Part shown: positions 19,254-31,452 of the stretch, piece by piece
Layout of the letters: each line of letters begins with the position of its first letter
How positions within the stretch are numbered: position 1 is the first letter of the stretch
Assembly: GCA_039519185.1 (NCBI GenBank)
Contig: CM076846.1
Span: 185,365,068 to 185,429,067, forward strand
Direction of reading: 5' to 3'
DNA: 64,000 nucleotides
DNA from: Astragalus membranaceus
Lineage: Eukaryota > Streptophyta > Magnoliopsida > Fabales > Fabaceae
Position numbers and translations under genes: made by a program
The notes under the pieces: model-generated
The model's database searches: none
Told to the model about the DNA's origin: nothing
What the model saw: the letters and a program-made list of their open reading frames with translations, nothing else

Positions 19254-19430
19254 CATATGCATTTGCATCATTCCTTCATGCATTTGCATCATTCCTATGC
19301 ATTTGCATCATTCCTATGCATTTGCATCATTCCTTCATGCATTTGCACCTGAACTTCAAACAAAAGAAAAACCAGTTAGAATAGTGAGCTTTTAAGTGAT
19401 CATTCCTTCATGCATTTGCATCATGCCTAT
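19254..19430 (+). repeat. Short tandem repeat, ATGCATTTGCATCATTCC unit
   Basis: About six full or partial copies of an 18-24 base unit built on ATGCATTTGCATCATTCC. ATGCAT and ATTTGCAT are themselves palindromic or octamer-like. Confidence 0.75.
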
Positions 19431-20550
19431 ACATTATAATTTGTTCATTCATGCATTACCAAAAAAAAAATAGAAAACAAACATGAGCATAATTTTAAAA
19501 AAACTGTGATGAGAGATGAGGCGTTCTTGCGAAATACATTTTAATTGATTGTTCGTCCTTGACAAAGCTTAACCTACTGATTTTCAAACGGGGTCGAACT
19601 TAGTTGCAAACTCAGGGTGTTTCAAGACAATCAATTTTCAAAAAGAAGAAGTTATTTACTGTTTGCAGCTCATTCACATTTTTTTTGTCAGCAAAACAAT
19701 GCATCTCATCCACCCCATGGTAAATGATCAAAATGGTCTATTTTGTTAACTAATGTGTCATCAAAAATTTCTTCTATCATGTCTCTAATTATGTTAACTC
19801 TCTATGAAGCATTCGTATAGTGAACTTGTATGCAATGTGCGTTTACTCTTGTTTGAGTCAGTTAGTGTCCACTCTGTGCATCTTATCATCATCCATTGTC
19901 CATGTCTAGTCCCACCCCGACCACCCAATTCATATTCCCCACACAAGTGCCAAGTTAACTTTTTGGTTTGTTCCCATTAATGAAATAACACTTTAGGTTC
20001 TCCATGGTGGGGCAAATCTATGATCACTATATACCTTGTCAATATTGAATTCCCTTGGTGCAAATCATTTACAAAAAAGATAACAAAAAATTAAAAAAAA
20101 AGCTTGTTAGGTTGAAAACTCTCAAGAGCAATCTAAGCAAAAATTAAGGCATATAAAAAGAAATAAAGAAAAAGCAAGTATATAAAAATAAATAAATTTT
20201 TGTCCTAAAGTTAAGTTTTGAGAAAATAAGCAGTCATGATTTGAAATGAAGTTTGGTCATCTTCCCATATCCTCAAAAAAGGCTCTTTACTACACATTTG
20301 AGCCGAAAAATCAAAAAAATCTTTCACCCTATACAATTTCGGTTACCCTAGACAATGATCAATTCCACACCTAAACATGGTGTATCACTTTTATCAGCTC
20401 ACCCAGCCCAAAAAAAAAGGGAAGAGGGAAAAATCACAAAAAGTGAAATTCAAAAAAGAGAGGATTGAAAAATCCTGGAAAAAAAATAAAAAAAGTAGAA
20501 ATTGTGAGCTGATACATCTTGCCAAGAAGTGCATAAGAGATCCTTGTCTA

Positions 20551-20815
20551 AATAAGCCCTCAAAACACCTCATTGGGCCCAATTATCCCTCCTTTCATAA
20601 ACCCTCATTGGGCCTTATTATCCCTCCTTTCATAAACCCTCAAACACCCATTTACAACCTCTTTCTTTCATAAACCTCTAACCATTCGCCACCTCACAAA
20701 CCCTTTCTTTCATAAACCCTCAAACACCTCATTGGGCCTAGTTATCCCTCCTTTCATAAACTCTCAAATACTTCATTCGGCCTAATTATTCTATCCTTCA
20801 CAAACCCCTAACCAT
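20551..20815 (+). repeat. Degenerate tandem repeat, CCTTTCATAAACCCTCA unit
   Basis: Roughly six degenerate copies of a unit containing TCATTGGGCC...TATCCCTCCTTTCATAAACC. Confidence 0.7.
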
Positions 20816-22730
20816 CGGCCACATTACAACCCTATAAAGTCCATTCCGATCAATGACTGACTGCTTTTGTTTTCTCAAAGTTTTAATTTTAGGACAAATA
20901 AGTTTATTTATTTACAATATGTTTGCTCAAAAAATCAAAGAAAGTTAAAATAAATAAATAAAAAAATCAAAGGCTTGCACTCCAAGGTGCATTCAAGTTG
21001 CATTGATATAGAGACAATGTTTAGTGATCACCAAGTGAAGTTTTCATCATATCAAAAAAACTCAAGACTGTCAGTCTTTGGGATTCACCTAAAAGAGAAC
21101 AAAAAGTTTATACTATAGGATTACCACCTAGATCCCAAAGTGGGGCATTTCTTTTATCATCCATACCACTTGAACTTGGAGATTTAGCCATTGTCCATCC
21201 CATTCATATACCATACCCAATCCATATAGCCAAATTGGACCACCTCCCTAGCCCATTACCCTAACTTTGCCACCTTTCACAACCTCACTTAAAGCAACCG
21301 TTTGAAATGTCATTCCATAGTGGGGCAATCCCGTCACCCTTCACTCCACCTAAAGTTAGGGAAATTTTCCCTACACCCATTTCATTCCCTTATCATATTC
21401 ACATCCACAAAACCGTACCGGGGCAATTCCTCAACCCATTACCCTAAACAAACCCTTTCACAATGCTACTTCAGTTGGGGAAACTTTGTCCTTGTCATAA
21501 TTAGGGCAACACCAAACTCTATGGGTTGAGACAAAATCCTTTGCTTTCCACTTTTCATTAAAAAGTCATGGCATTCCCAATTCATCATCTTCTACACCCC
21601 TAGCTGTTGTCATCACTAGAAAGGGGCAAGTGTATTCACTCACCGTCATCAAGTCTAAATTAGGGCAGTTCCACATTTCTTGAATTGGGGAGAACCTACC
21701 TTTCATGACTTTTGACAATAATCATGTCCTTCATCCTTTCACCTGTCATATATGTCTATACCCTAGACCTAAAACCAAGTTAACTGACTCATTCACCTAT
21801 ATTTGCACTACTATACATCTTTACTAAACAATGCTTCAAAGAGAGAGAACACAACCTAATAGTGTGATACTGAAAATCCACCTAGTTAACTTTGTGGATC
21901 TAAAACTTCGATCATCATGGGGCAGCATAATGGAAGAGCAAAATAAGCGAGTCTGCAAATACAGTCAACTACTTTTTCACATCAGTGTCTGTAAATAACA
22001 ATCTTGAGATTGTAAAAGTTTGAGTTCAGATCAATCTAATTTTTTCAATAAATGATGACTCCAAAATACTCATCTCTCTACTTCTTGCATTGAAAGTCTC
22101 ATTTCTCATCTCAAAATTTAAAAACACATCTGCATGCATTACTAATATACCGTATCATAAATCATTGCACCCTACATTGTATTTCGACATCAAGTCATGC
22201 GTCTACCACAACTCTTGCATCTAAGCATTACGTGTGCACATTCATTCATTCATCCATTCATTTGTTCATTCATTCATTCATTAAAAAAATGCCAAAAGAG
22301 AAAAAAATCATCCACATTGCATTCATTACCCCCACCAAAAAGTATTCCATCATGCAACCATGCTTTTCATCACAATATGTGCATCTAAGCAATACAATTA
22401 CATCTTATCTGCATACGCATACACAATTTATCAACTTCATTTTTCCATCAACTTCAACACCCATTATGTGCTACACCTCATTTGCTACCCCAACAAACAC
22501 CCATCATTGCACGCGCATACAACACATGCACACATACACCATTCATTGCATTATTAGACATGCCAAATATAGGTAGCTTTTCCCTTCTCAGGTAAATGCA
22601 TTCATTAGGTATGTTCGGGTAAACACGCCAAGTGTCGATCCCTATATCTTGTTCCTCCAAAATCGACGCTCCAAGCGTTGATCCCATCTCAGCAAACCAG
22701 GTCGTAATGTTAGCACCTAGTCTAGCACCG

Positions 22731-23010
22731 ATCTTCCAGACCCCCAGAGGTATCTTCCAGACCCCCAGAGGTCCTTCAGATCCCCAGCGCTCCTTCAGAC
22801 CTCCATTGGTCCATCAATCCAGATCGCACGTCGGCATCGAGCACCGACGGATAATCCGACCCCAGGTCCTTCAGACTAGCTGTGTCAGCCTAAGACATAG
22901 TGGACGTCCTTCGTGATCAGTTCTAGACCCAAGTGGTCCTTCGGGGCTTAGGCAACCCCTTGGAGCCCCGGTACTCCCTTAGAGCCCAAGTGCTCTTTCA
23001 GAGCCCCAGT
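22731..23010 (+). repeat. Degenerate CTTCCAGACCCCCAGAGGT tandem repeat
   Basis: Units of about 18-25 bases begin CTTCAGA(C/G)CCCCAG. It lies a few hundred bases before the 3' LTR, the position of tandem repeats in Ogre 3' UTRs. Confidence 0.65.
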
Positions 23011-23169
23011 GCTCCTTCTTTATTATTCTCGGTTAACACGCCAAGTGTTAATCGTCCCTCATTTCCCTAGCTCATCTTCCCCCTAAGCGGACAAAATTAG
23101 CGTCTATTCTATCTTTATTTTTATTTCTACTACGAAAATTTGAAAACCATTCACATTTTCTAGTAAAAT

Positions 23170-23188
23170 ATAAATAAAGAGGGGAAGC
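23170..23188 (+). other. Polypurine tract of the Ogre-like element
   Basis: ATAAATAAAGAGGGGAAGC lies immediately before TGTTATACCCC of the 3' LTR and would prime plus-strand DNA synthesis. Confidence 0.8.
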
Positions 23189-24616
23189 TGTTATACCCCA
23201 ATTTTGTCCGCTCTTTTTACTACAATCGTCGTTATTTTTACCAGTTAATAGGTCATATTACCGTGAGTTAGCTTTTGAGCTTGTTCGGATGCTATCTCGT
23301 TTTATTGCGCATGTGCGTAGTAATTCACTTTATTGGGCCTATGTTAAATTTTTCGATCGGGCCTTGGCCCAGTTTGTCCTTTTTCTAGATTTGTCTTTTA
23401 GTCAAAAATAACATTTTATATTTAAAAAAAATAAGTTTTTAACTCTTTTACAAAAAAAATCATTTTTGCTTTCATTTATAATCACTAAAATATAAAATAA
23501 AGTTCCAAAAAATCAAAATTAATAGAGAAAACGAAAATAATAAAAGGGGGGTGTCAATAGCATCAACCTTTAACCCAACAAGCTGCTTGCCCAGCAAGTC
23601 TGCTTGCCCAGTAAGTCTGCTTGCCCAGCAAGTCGACTTGCCTAGCAAGTCAACTTGTCCACTCTTTACCTAACCCTTCACCTATAAAAGGAGGTCATGT
23701 CCACAGTGAAAAGCACATTGCAGTGATTCAACAAGAACACTGAACACATTCTCTCCCTCTCCTAGCAAAGCTCTCGCTCTCTCTCTCTCCCCCTCCCTTT
23801 TTTTATTTTATTTTTCTTTTAATTAGTTTATTTTTAAATATTAATGATAATTATTTTCACTAGTTGCACTTTTCAGTTTTTCTTCTTTGTTAACTTTTCG
23901 TTCATATTCAAAACAGAAAAACAAAATATTCATTTTCCTTTCATAAATAAAGAAATATTTTCAAGAACAAAATAGGGGATTAAGTCGGTCGTACGATCGG
24001 GTTAGTCAGCTTTTTAGGACCATGAATGAACCGTACGGATCAGGTCCTAAAATCCATATTTAAAAGAAATAATTTCTAAACTAAAAAATACAAACACACA
24101 AGCATTTCTTTCAAACAAAAAACAAATTTTCAAAAACAGGGGATTAAGTCGACCGTACGGCAGGGTTAGTCATCGTTTTAGGATAAATGAACTGTACGGA
24201 TCACAAGTCCTAAAATCCCTAAATTAAAAAACACAAACAAACCAAACTTTTTCTACCCAAGAACTACGTAGCTTTGATTTCTCCATCGCACCTGGAAATA
24301 CGTAGGAGCAGGGGCCCATTCCTGTCAAGCACAAAAAATAAATAATTTTATTACGTCTTTTTCATTTTAATAAAAGGGTAAAATAACATTTTTAGAATTA
24401 ACACAACTAATTAGATGGTAACCTTCTTTAGGAAGGATGTCGTGGGGTGCTAATACCTTCCCCACGCATAACCGACTCCCGAACCCAAATCTGGTCTCAA
24501 GGACCCTTATCCAACTCAAAGGGATTTTCTAATGTTTGCCCTTATAATTAAACATTGGTGGCGGCTTCATTTTTGAACCTTCGAAGAATCCTCATCCGGA
24601 TTTTTCGGTCGCTACA
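23189..24616 (+). repeat. 3' LTR of the Ogre-like element
   Basis: TGTTATACCCC...TCGGTCGCTACA, followed by the AGTAT duplication. It contains the perfect palindrome GCAAGTCGACTTGC at 23628-23641 and a TATA box at 23682-23691. Confidence 0.92.
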
Positions 24617-25676
24617 AGTATGTAGTAACTTTATCATTCCTGGTGTTAGTGAAAATGCATTTAAACTTAAGCTATTTCCATATTCTTTGAAAGATAAGGC
24701 TAAATCTTGGTTGAATTCATTAGATCCTAATTCTATTCATTCATGGAATGAATTGACTGAAAAGTTTTTAGCAAAATATTTTCCACCCATCAAAAATGCC
24801 AGAATGAGAAATGATATTACATCTTTTAAACAAAAAATTTTGAATCATTGTTTGAAGCATGAGAAAGATGGAAAGAGCTTTTATGAAAATGTCCACAACA
24901 TGAACTGCCTGTCATTATTCAAATGGAAACTTTTTATAATGGTTTAGAACCCCAAACCATAATAATGCTTGATGCATCATCTGGGGGTGTGTTATTAAAC
25001 TTGTCTTATAATGAAGCATGTGAATTGATTGATAGAATTGCACCAAATAGCTCTAGTTGTCCTACTGAGAGGGTGAGTGCCCAAAAGAGACCATCAGGGG
25101 TACATGAAATTAGTGAAGTATCAGCTCTATCCGCTCAGTTAGCCTCACTGACAAACATGTTTAAAAACTTCACTTCAACCAGTGCACCTGCACCAGGTGC
25201 AGGCTGCACCAACAGAAAACACTGTAGCAGCCATAGAACAAGCCCCCCAGGTGATACAAGTTGTGTGTATTGTGGAGGAGGTCACTTGTATGAGGAATTT
25301 CCTAGCAACCCTATCTCTGTCAATTATGTAGGATACAATAGGAATAACAACCCTTACTCTAACACCTATAACCCTGGATGGAGGAACCACCCAAATTTTA
25401 AATGGAACAATACTAGTGCACCTGCACATAATGCAGCTGCACCAGTCACTCCACCAGGATTTCAATCTCAACTACCAAAGACAACAACCACCTGCCAATG
25501 ATAACTCCTTAGAAGCCTTACTCAAATCATTCATTAGTGAAACTAGAACAGCTAGGCAAGAACACGGGGCATCTATAAAGAACTGGGAGAATCAAGTGGG
25601 ACAATTAGCAACAGCTCTGTATCAAAGACCAACAGGTACTTTACCATCAAACACAAAAGCTACCACATCCCACAGG
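24617..25676 (+). pseudogene. gag of element C, middle piece, two frameshifts
   Basis: It resumes VCSNFIIPGVSENAFKLKLFPYSLKDKAKSWL right after the AGTAT duplication. One frameshift near 24840 (before LNHCLKHEK, where the family reads ESLFEAWE) is followed by METFYNGLEPQT in another frame. The CCHC-like knuckle is CVYCGGGHLYEEFP, with Cys replaced by Phe at the last cysteine position. A second frameshift near 25490 precedes NYQRQQPPANDNSLEALLKSF. It ends TSHRPG at the solo LTR. The linker is rich in the SAPAPGAG/TGCACCTGCACC motif. Confidence 0.85.
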
Positions 25677-25681
25677 CCAGG

Positions 25682-27104
25682 TGTTGTGCGAAAAGTAGAT
25701 GTGCAAGTATACACAATCGCAACAAGTAATACAATGATAAGTAAAGTTCGTTCCCACAGGGATTGGAATTAATATAAGAAGTTTAAGTGATTAGCAACTT
25801 AGTAAAACAAGTATGGTGACAAATAAAAGTGTGGAGTTGTGAACATAATGATTTGTGATTAAATAGTAGTGAATAGAAAGTATTTAAGAGCGAGTTGGAT
25901 AGCTCAGTAGTTATGTAAATTCCCAAGAGTAGTGTTCTATAATATTAGACACTGTAGCGTTAAGCGCTGTAGCGCTACAGAATCAACAGACCCTGTAGCG
26001 GCATGGTGGCGTGCCTTTCAGTCACTATCGTCAGGGCTATGTTACAAGACTCCTATGTCTTGGCTCTAAATAAGTTTTACCCCTGTATATTAAGATCTTA
26101 CAGCATGCACCTTATGAACTATTACTCCCCTATGTCTAGGGTTAAGTAGTACTTCCTTTAAATGTCTTTAAAGGGTTTTTCATTCATATCATTCCTTGAG
26201 TTCTCTTTATGAACCATGTCTGTACCCACAAAGCCCCCTTATTTTAGTTGATCATTCCCAAAACAAAGTTGAAAGCATTATGACACAAGGAATGAAACGC
26301 AAACATCATAATATTATATAAAAGCTACTCAAGGTTCATTACACAATACAAACAAAGTGATTTAGCTCATGACAAGCTTCATCATCGCAATACAAACAAA
26401 CAAGCTTATATTACCGTAGGTAGAAAATAGGAGAATGGTTGCAAAAGATGCACTCCAAGAATCCCAAGTCATATACGTTGGATGAAGCTATGGCGTGAGC
26501 AAACCTTGAATGAAATCTAAAAACTATACTAAAAATAAAAACTTCAAGAGTGGAACAACAATGGAAGAAGACTAAGGTGTCAAGATAGCTCTCCTCTATG
26601 TTACAAAACTCTCTACGTATGTATCTAGCTTATGAAGATGATGGACTAGATATTATCCATAATAGATATTATCCTAATTAGATATTATCCATAAAGCTGC
26701 TTTACAAAAAGGTGTGATGATTAAAATCACCAACTATCACATGGGCTTCAATTAGGAGGCGTCAAGTGTATTATTGCACCCACTTGGAAGTCAAAATGTC
26801 ATGCTGAGGATAAGAGGATCAGATTGATGACTCATCCATTCAGCAAGTGGCTTCACAAATATCCAAGTGGTCCACGCTCCTTAGCGCTGTAGCGCTTACT
26901 GCTGGCCTACCGTTGCAGCACTCAAGCAAAACATCAATATATTCACAAAGGCACCTATTATGCCCAATATTTAGGAATTCAAGTCTAAACTTATATTTAT
27001 ACATTCAATCACATATTTACATATTAAAGCACTAAATTTACTTGAGAACACACTTTGATTTTCGTATTAAGAGCATAAATAACACATATAAATATGAGTT
27101 ATCA
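25682..27104 (-). mobile_element. Solo LTR of family D in element C
   Basis: It reads TGATAACTC...GCACAACA on the - strand, with CCAGG at 25677-25681 and 27105-27109. It matches the LTR at 31453-32901 nearly base for base. The family palindrome AGCGCTGTAGCGCT is at 25963 and 26883. The following element C sequence reads straight on (HRPG/KEQVKAISLRNGK). Confidence 0.92.
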
Positions 27105-27855
27105 CCAGGTAAGGAACAGGTGAAAGCCATTTCTCTTAGAAATGGAAAGGATCTTGCAGAACCTTAGGTGAAGGTAAGGGAGAAAATGAAAAAAAATAAA
27201 AACAGAAAAGAAAAAAGTTTGTAAGATGCAGAAGCACCTCATGCACCTGCATCTCAAGAAGTTCAAAAACCAAGGTTAGTTCCTGAATACCCTCCTCCTC
27301 CTTATCCTCAAAGATTAAAAAGGGCACATGAGGAGAAGCAATTCAGTAAGTTTCTTGAAATTTTAAAACAATTACACATCAATGTTCTCTTAGTTGAAGC
27401 ACTTCAACAAATGCCTAATTATGCTAAATTCATGAAAGATGTGCTTTCAAAAAGAAAAAGATTAGGGGATTTTGAAACAGTTGCTATGTCTGAAGAATGT
27501 AGTCTAATTTTGCAAAACAAAATTCCAAGGAAATTGAAGGATCCTAGCAGTTTTACAATTCCATTCTCAATTGGAAAATTTTATACAGGTCGTGCATTAT
27601 GTGATTTAGGTGCAAGTATCAACTTGATGCCTAAATCCATATTACACAACTTGGAATTGGAAATGCCAGGCCTACTACAGTGACACTTCAACTTGCTGAT
27701 AGATCAATAGCCTACCCAGAAGGAATTATTGAAGATATTTTGGTTTAGGTTGACAAATTTGTGTTTCCTGCAGATTTTGTTATTCTTGATTTTGATGCAG
27801 ATAAGGAAGTACAACTTCTATTATTGAAAATTTTAAAATTTGCAACTAATCCTGC
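27105..27855 (+). pseudogene. gag-protease junction of element C, first copy
   Basis: KEQVKAISLRNGKDLAEP leads, after a stop-rich linker, into RLVPEYPPPPYPQRLKRAHEEKQFSKF, LKQLHINV, MPNYAKFMKDVLSKRKRLGDFETVA, then the protease block RALCDLGASINLMPKS. The frame shifts near 27668 (inside LGIGxARPTTVTLQLADRS). DFDADKEV is the last clear match, and the sequence then decays into the junction with element D. The first 183 bases are duplicated at 32902. Confidence 0.8.
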
Positions 27856-27989
27856 CTTTTTACTCAAAAAAATAAACATAACATTGACATTTATAAGGTC
27901 CTCCCCCATCTTAAGACCTAGCAGTGTCCCCACTGCTCATGCATGCTAAAGGGAGAGTCCTATGACTAAAAGATTTATTGAAAACAGGA

Positions 27990-28290
27990 AAACAATATTA
28001 ACTAGTTTTTTTTTTTGAAACGCTTACCTGCTACTCCTTCTTGAGCCTCTTACTTGCTTTTGAAGGCGCAGGGGCAGCTTTTGTGGGCTTGCTTTTGTTG
28101 GGGGGCTGTGGAGTTTTCTTTCCTGCGGCTACAGCGATATACGCTACAACGACTATTGCTACCACTCAACTTCAATCTGTGTCTTTCCAGCCCTGCAGAT
28201 TCATCCCTACAAAAATTGAAATCAACACAAGATAGGTTAGTTCAAAAACCTTGGGCTGCCTCCCAAGAGCGCTTGCTTTATTAGTCTTCA
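27990..28290 (-). other. 3' non-coding part of element D
   Basis: After the pol end the - strand reads GGGAGGCAGCCCAAGG, like GGGAGGCAACCCATG after the integrase stop of element C (36537). A short open stretch rich in Lys/Pro/Ala (KPTKAAPAPSKASKRLKK) follows. No known domain. Confidence 0.45.
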
Positions 28291-28905
28291 GCCAGACTTC
28301 CTCTTTTGTTAGAGGTCTTTAAGTTCAATGGTGGTCTTGTCCCTGACCACATGTGCTCCAGAGTAGTGCTCCACCCTTTGACCATTGATTTTGAATGTTC
28401 CACCAGTGGCTTCATCAAACATATCCACAACAGTTATTGCAACATTCATTTGTTCAGCAGATGCTGTAGCAGCAGATGCTACAGCCAGGTTTTCTTCAGC
28501 TTTTGGTTTTGACTGTTGTGGCAGCTGGTTGGTTTCTGGTTGTTTGATTTCAGCAATTACTTGAGTGCATTTGGTGATTTTTGATGGTGAGGGTGGTGGT
28601 ATGGGCTGTTTGGGCGGTGATTGTGGGGATGAGTTTTGTGAGGTGGGGAAACTTGTTGGTTGAGGGTTGCTTTAGGGCCTGGCTCAGGCTCAATATCCTT
28701 AGCACTCTCTTATTTTTCTTCTGATCCATCTCTTCCTCCCTCACTCTCCTTAGAGCTCTTGTTGACATCATCCTTACCTTGTAACACACCTTCTTCCACA
28801 AGCTTTTCTTTTTCAGTGCAGGAAAGAGCCTTGACCAAGTGGTCACCTTGCTTATGGAAGTGTTTTTGACTAATAGAATCAAGAGACACCACAAAAGAAC
28901 ACTCC
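28290..28905 (-). pseudogene. Pol remnant of element D lacking RT and integrase
   Basis: Just after the protease the frame shifts into FVVSLDSISQKHFHKQGDHLVKAL, an acidic segment (KSSKESEGGRDGSEEK) and a Pro-rich segment (SPPKQPIPPPSPSK). It ends with FKINGQRVEHYSGAHVVRDKTTIELKDL, the pol C-terminus (element C has FKVNDQRVKMYYGEHVVKDK). The whole catalytic part is missing. Confidence 0.7.
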
Positions 28906-31329
28906 TCAGTTCCTGCAATTGGGGGACTTGAGAGTATTCATCACATTAAACTTAATCTCTTGATCATTGACTCTCATAGTCAATTCTCCCTTCTGGACAT
29001 CAATCCAAGTCTGGGCAGTAGCTAGGAATGGTCTCCCAAGAATGATAGGAATATCCTTATCTGCATCAAAATCAAGAACAACAAAACCCACAGGAAAAAT
29101 AAATTTGTCAACCTTAATAAGCGCATCCTCTATTATCCCCTCATGATAGGCTATGGACCTATCTGCTAACTGAAGGGTAGCAGTGGTAGGTCTAGCAGTT
29201 CCAATACCAAGCTGTTTAAATATGGATTTGGGCATCAAATTGATGCTTGCCCCCAAATCACATAGTGCACGGCTAGAATAAGATTTACCAATAGAACATG
29301 GTATTGTGAAACTGCCGGGATCCTTCAATTTCCTTGGGATCTTGTTCTGCATGATCATGCTGCATTCTCCAGTCATTGCTACTGTCTTAAATTCCCTTAG
29401 TCTTCTCTTTTTGGTGAGCACATCTTTCATAAACTTTGCATAGTTGGGAATTTGTTGAAGTGCTTCCAACAATGGAACATTGATGTGGAGTTGTTTCAGC
29501 ACATCCAAGAATTTACCAAATTGCTTGTTCTCATGAGCCTGCTTCAACCTTTGTGGAAAAGGAGGAGGAGGGTATTCAGGAACAATCTTAGGTGGTGGCA
29601 TATGTGCAACATCAGACGCTATAGCGTCAGATGCTATAGCGTCAGGAGAAGAATTTTTTTCTTTTTCAGGTTTTTTTATTTTTTCATCACCTGGAACAGT
29701 TGATGGCCCTTGTAAATCTTTCCCACTTCTCAGAGATATAGCCTTGACATGCTCCTTCCCTGATGCATGAGAAGTTGAAGCTTCAGTAGTGGAAGGTAAT
29801 GATCCACTAAGCCTTTGGGTGAGAACATTAGTTATCTGCCCCATTTGGATCTCCAGATTCTTGATAGAGGCTGCATAAGATTGTAAAGTTGTTTTACAAT
29901 CACTCATGAATGACTTCATTAGGGTTTCCATAGAGTTATCCAAAGTTGGGGGAGCTTGTCTTTGATAATTCTGAGCAGGAAATCCTGGTGGCAGAACAGG
30001 TATATTTGAATTTGTTGCTGCAGCATTGTTACCACCCCATCTGAAGTTAGGGTGATCTTTCCAACCAGGATTATAAGTATCTGAATAGGGATTGTTATTC
30101 TTGTTGAATTCCACATAATTAGTAGAGACAAGATTGGTTGGACATTCTTCATAGAGATGCTCACCTCCACAATATACACAGCTAGTTGAACCTGGAGGAG
30201 CTTGTTCTATAACAGCCACAGTTGGCTCAACTGGCGCTGCAGCGGTAACCGCTGTAGCCTTAGAGGTGTTCATGTTTTTTATCAAGTTGGTGAGAGATGC
30301 CACTTGTGCTGATAGAGCTGAGACTTCACTGATTTCATGGACTCCAGCTATCTTCTTCTGTGGAGTTAGCCTTTCTGTTGGCCATTGGTAGTTGTTTGTT
30401 GCAATGTTGTCTATCAATTCTCAAGCTTCATTGTAGGAGGTCTTGAGTAACACACCCCCAGAAGAAGCATCTAGCATTATTCTGGTATGAGGATCCAACC
30501 CATTGTAGAAGGTTTCCATCTGAATGGTAACTGGTATGCCATGATGTGGACATCTCCTAATCAACTCCTTCCATCTTTCCCATGCCTCAAACAGTGATTC
30601 AGATTTTTTTTGTTTGAATGCAGTAACTTCATTCCTCATTCTTGCATTTTTACTAGGTGGAAAATAATTTGCCAAAATTTTTTCAGCCATTTCATTCCAA
30701 GTGTGGATAGAGTTAGGCTCTAGAGAAGTTAATTAGGCCTTTGCTCTATCCTTCAAGGAATAAGGAAAAAGTTTTAATCTGAATGCATCATCACTTACCT
30801 CTGGAATGATGAAGTTACTGCAGACTTCCAAAAATTGCTTCAAGTGTAAATATGGGTCCTCTTGGGGAGAACCACTAAATTGACCTACTGTTTGGAGCAT
30901 CTGGAACATCGTGGGTTTGAATTCAAAATGAGCTGTTTGGAGAACAGGCCTAACTATGCTTGTCTCCATGGTTTGGGGATCAAACACAGCATAGTCCCTC
31001 ATAGGTCTGTCCCTATCATTTACCATGTCTACAGGACCTTGGTTGATGAATTGCTGTGTGTACCAGTCTTCTGGATCATGTATTGTGACAGAATGAGTGA
31101 TTGGACCTCTACCTCCATGGATTGGACCACCACCAGGGTCAGATCTACCACCTCTTGTACTACGGCCACCTCTAGAATTTGATCTTCCACCAATTGTACC
31201 TCTACCATAACCATTATGTTCTAACATGGTAGGCCTCAATTGCTGTAATCTCTGAAGTTGTCTTAACCTTCTGAATCTTCTTTCAGGTTCTGGATCCAAC
31301 TCAAATTCTGGTGGCTGAACTCTGGGCAT
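28906..31329 (-). pseudogene. gag-protease of element D, two in-frame stops
   Basis: One reading frame runs from MPRVQPPEFELDPEPERRF at 31329 to the stop at 28906. Stops occur after DRAKA (at 30733, the family has W) and after SYNEA (at 30421, the family has C). Domains in order: Arg/Gly-rich N-terminus, gag domain (LKLFPYSLKDRAK, METFYNGLDPHTRIMLD), CCHC-like knuckle CVYCGGEHLYEECP, Gln/Pro linker, protease RALCDLGASINLMPKS, and ILGRPFLATAQTWIDV. The linker has DAIASDAIASD, encoded by two overlapping copies of the family palindrome at 29615-29643. Confidence 0.88.
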
Positions 31330-31429
31330 GCGTTGCAGCGTCTACCGCTGTAACATCAAGAAACAACACACCAGTGTAAAATCTTCACTAATATTGCTAA
31401 AAACTTAAACAATAAAAATAAAATGCAAT

Positions 31430-31446
31430 CCCCGGCAACGGCGCCA
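31430..31446 (-). other. Primer binding site of element D (tRNA-Asp)
   Basis: TGGCGCCGTTGCCGGGG on the - strand, the same as in element A. Confidence 0.85.
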
Positions 31447-31452
31447 AAAACT

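Larger units (their letters stand above)
18725..23169 (+). other. Non-coding interior of the Ogre-like element
   Basis: There is no gene. It is AT-rich, with local tandem repeats and many short random reading frames. The position and the CCAGACCCCCAGAGGT-type repeats near its end recall the variable 3' region of Ogre elements. Confidence 0.6.
15619..24616 (+). mobile_element. Non-coding Ogre/Tat-like LTR element (LARD type), 9.0 kb
   Basis: Two LTRs of about 1.42 kb bracket 6.15 kb that holds no retrotransposon protein. AGTAT is duplicated at 15614-15618 and 24617-24621. Right after the 5' LTR comes GCTAGCGACTCCACTGGGGAC, the primer-site style of Ogre/Tat elements (I recall tRNA-Arg; unchecked). 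Before the 3' LTR is the purine tract AAATAAAGAGGGGAAGC. The element must have been mobilised in trans. The interior holds a hAT insertion (17243-18716) and several tandem repeat zones. Confidence 0.9.

Noticed and set aside
22478..22916. Protein-like frames near the Ogre-like 3' LTR
   Set aside because: Composed of the CCAGACCCCCAGAGG repeat; no domain.
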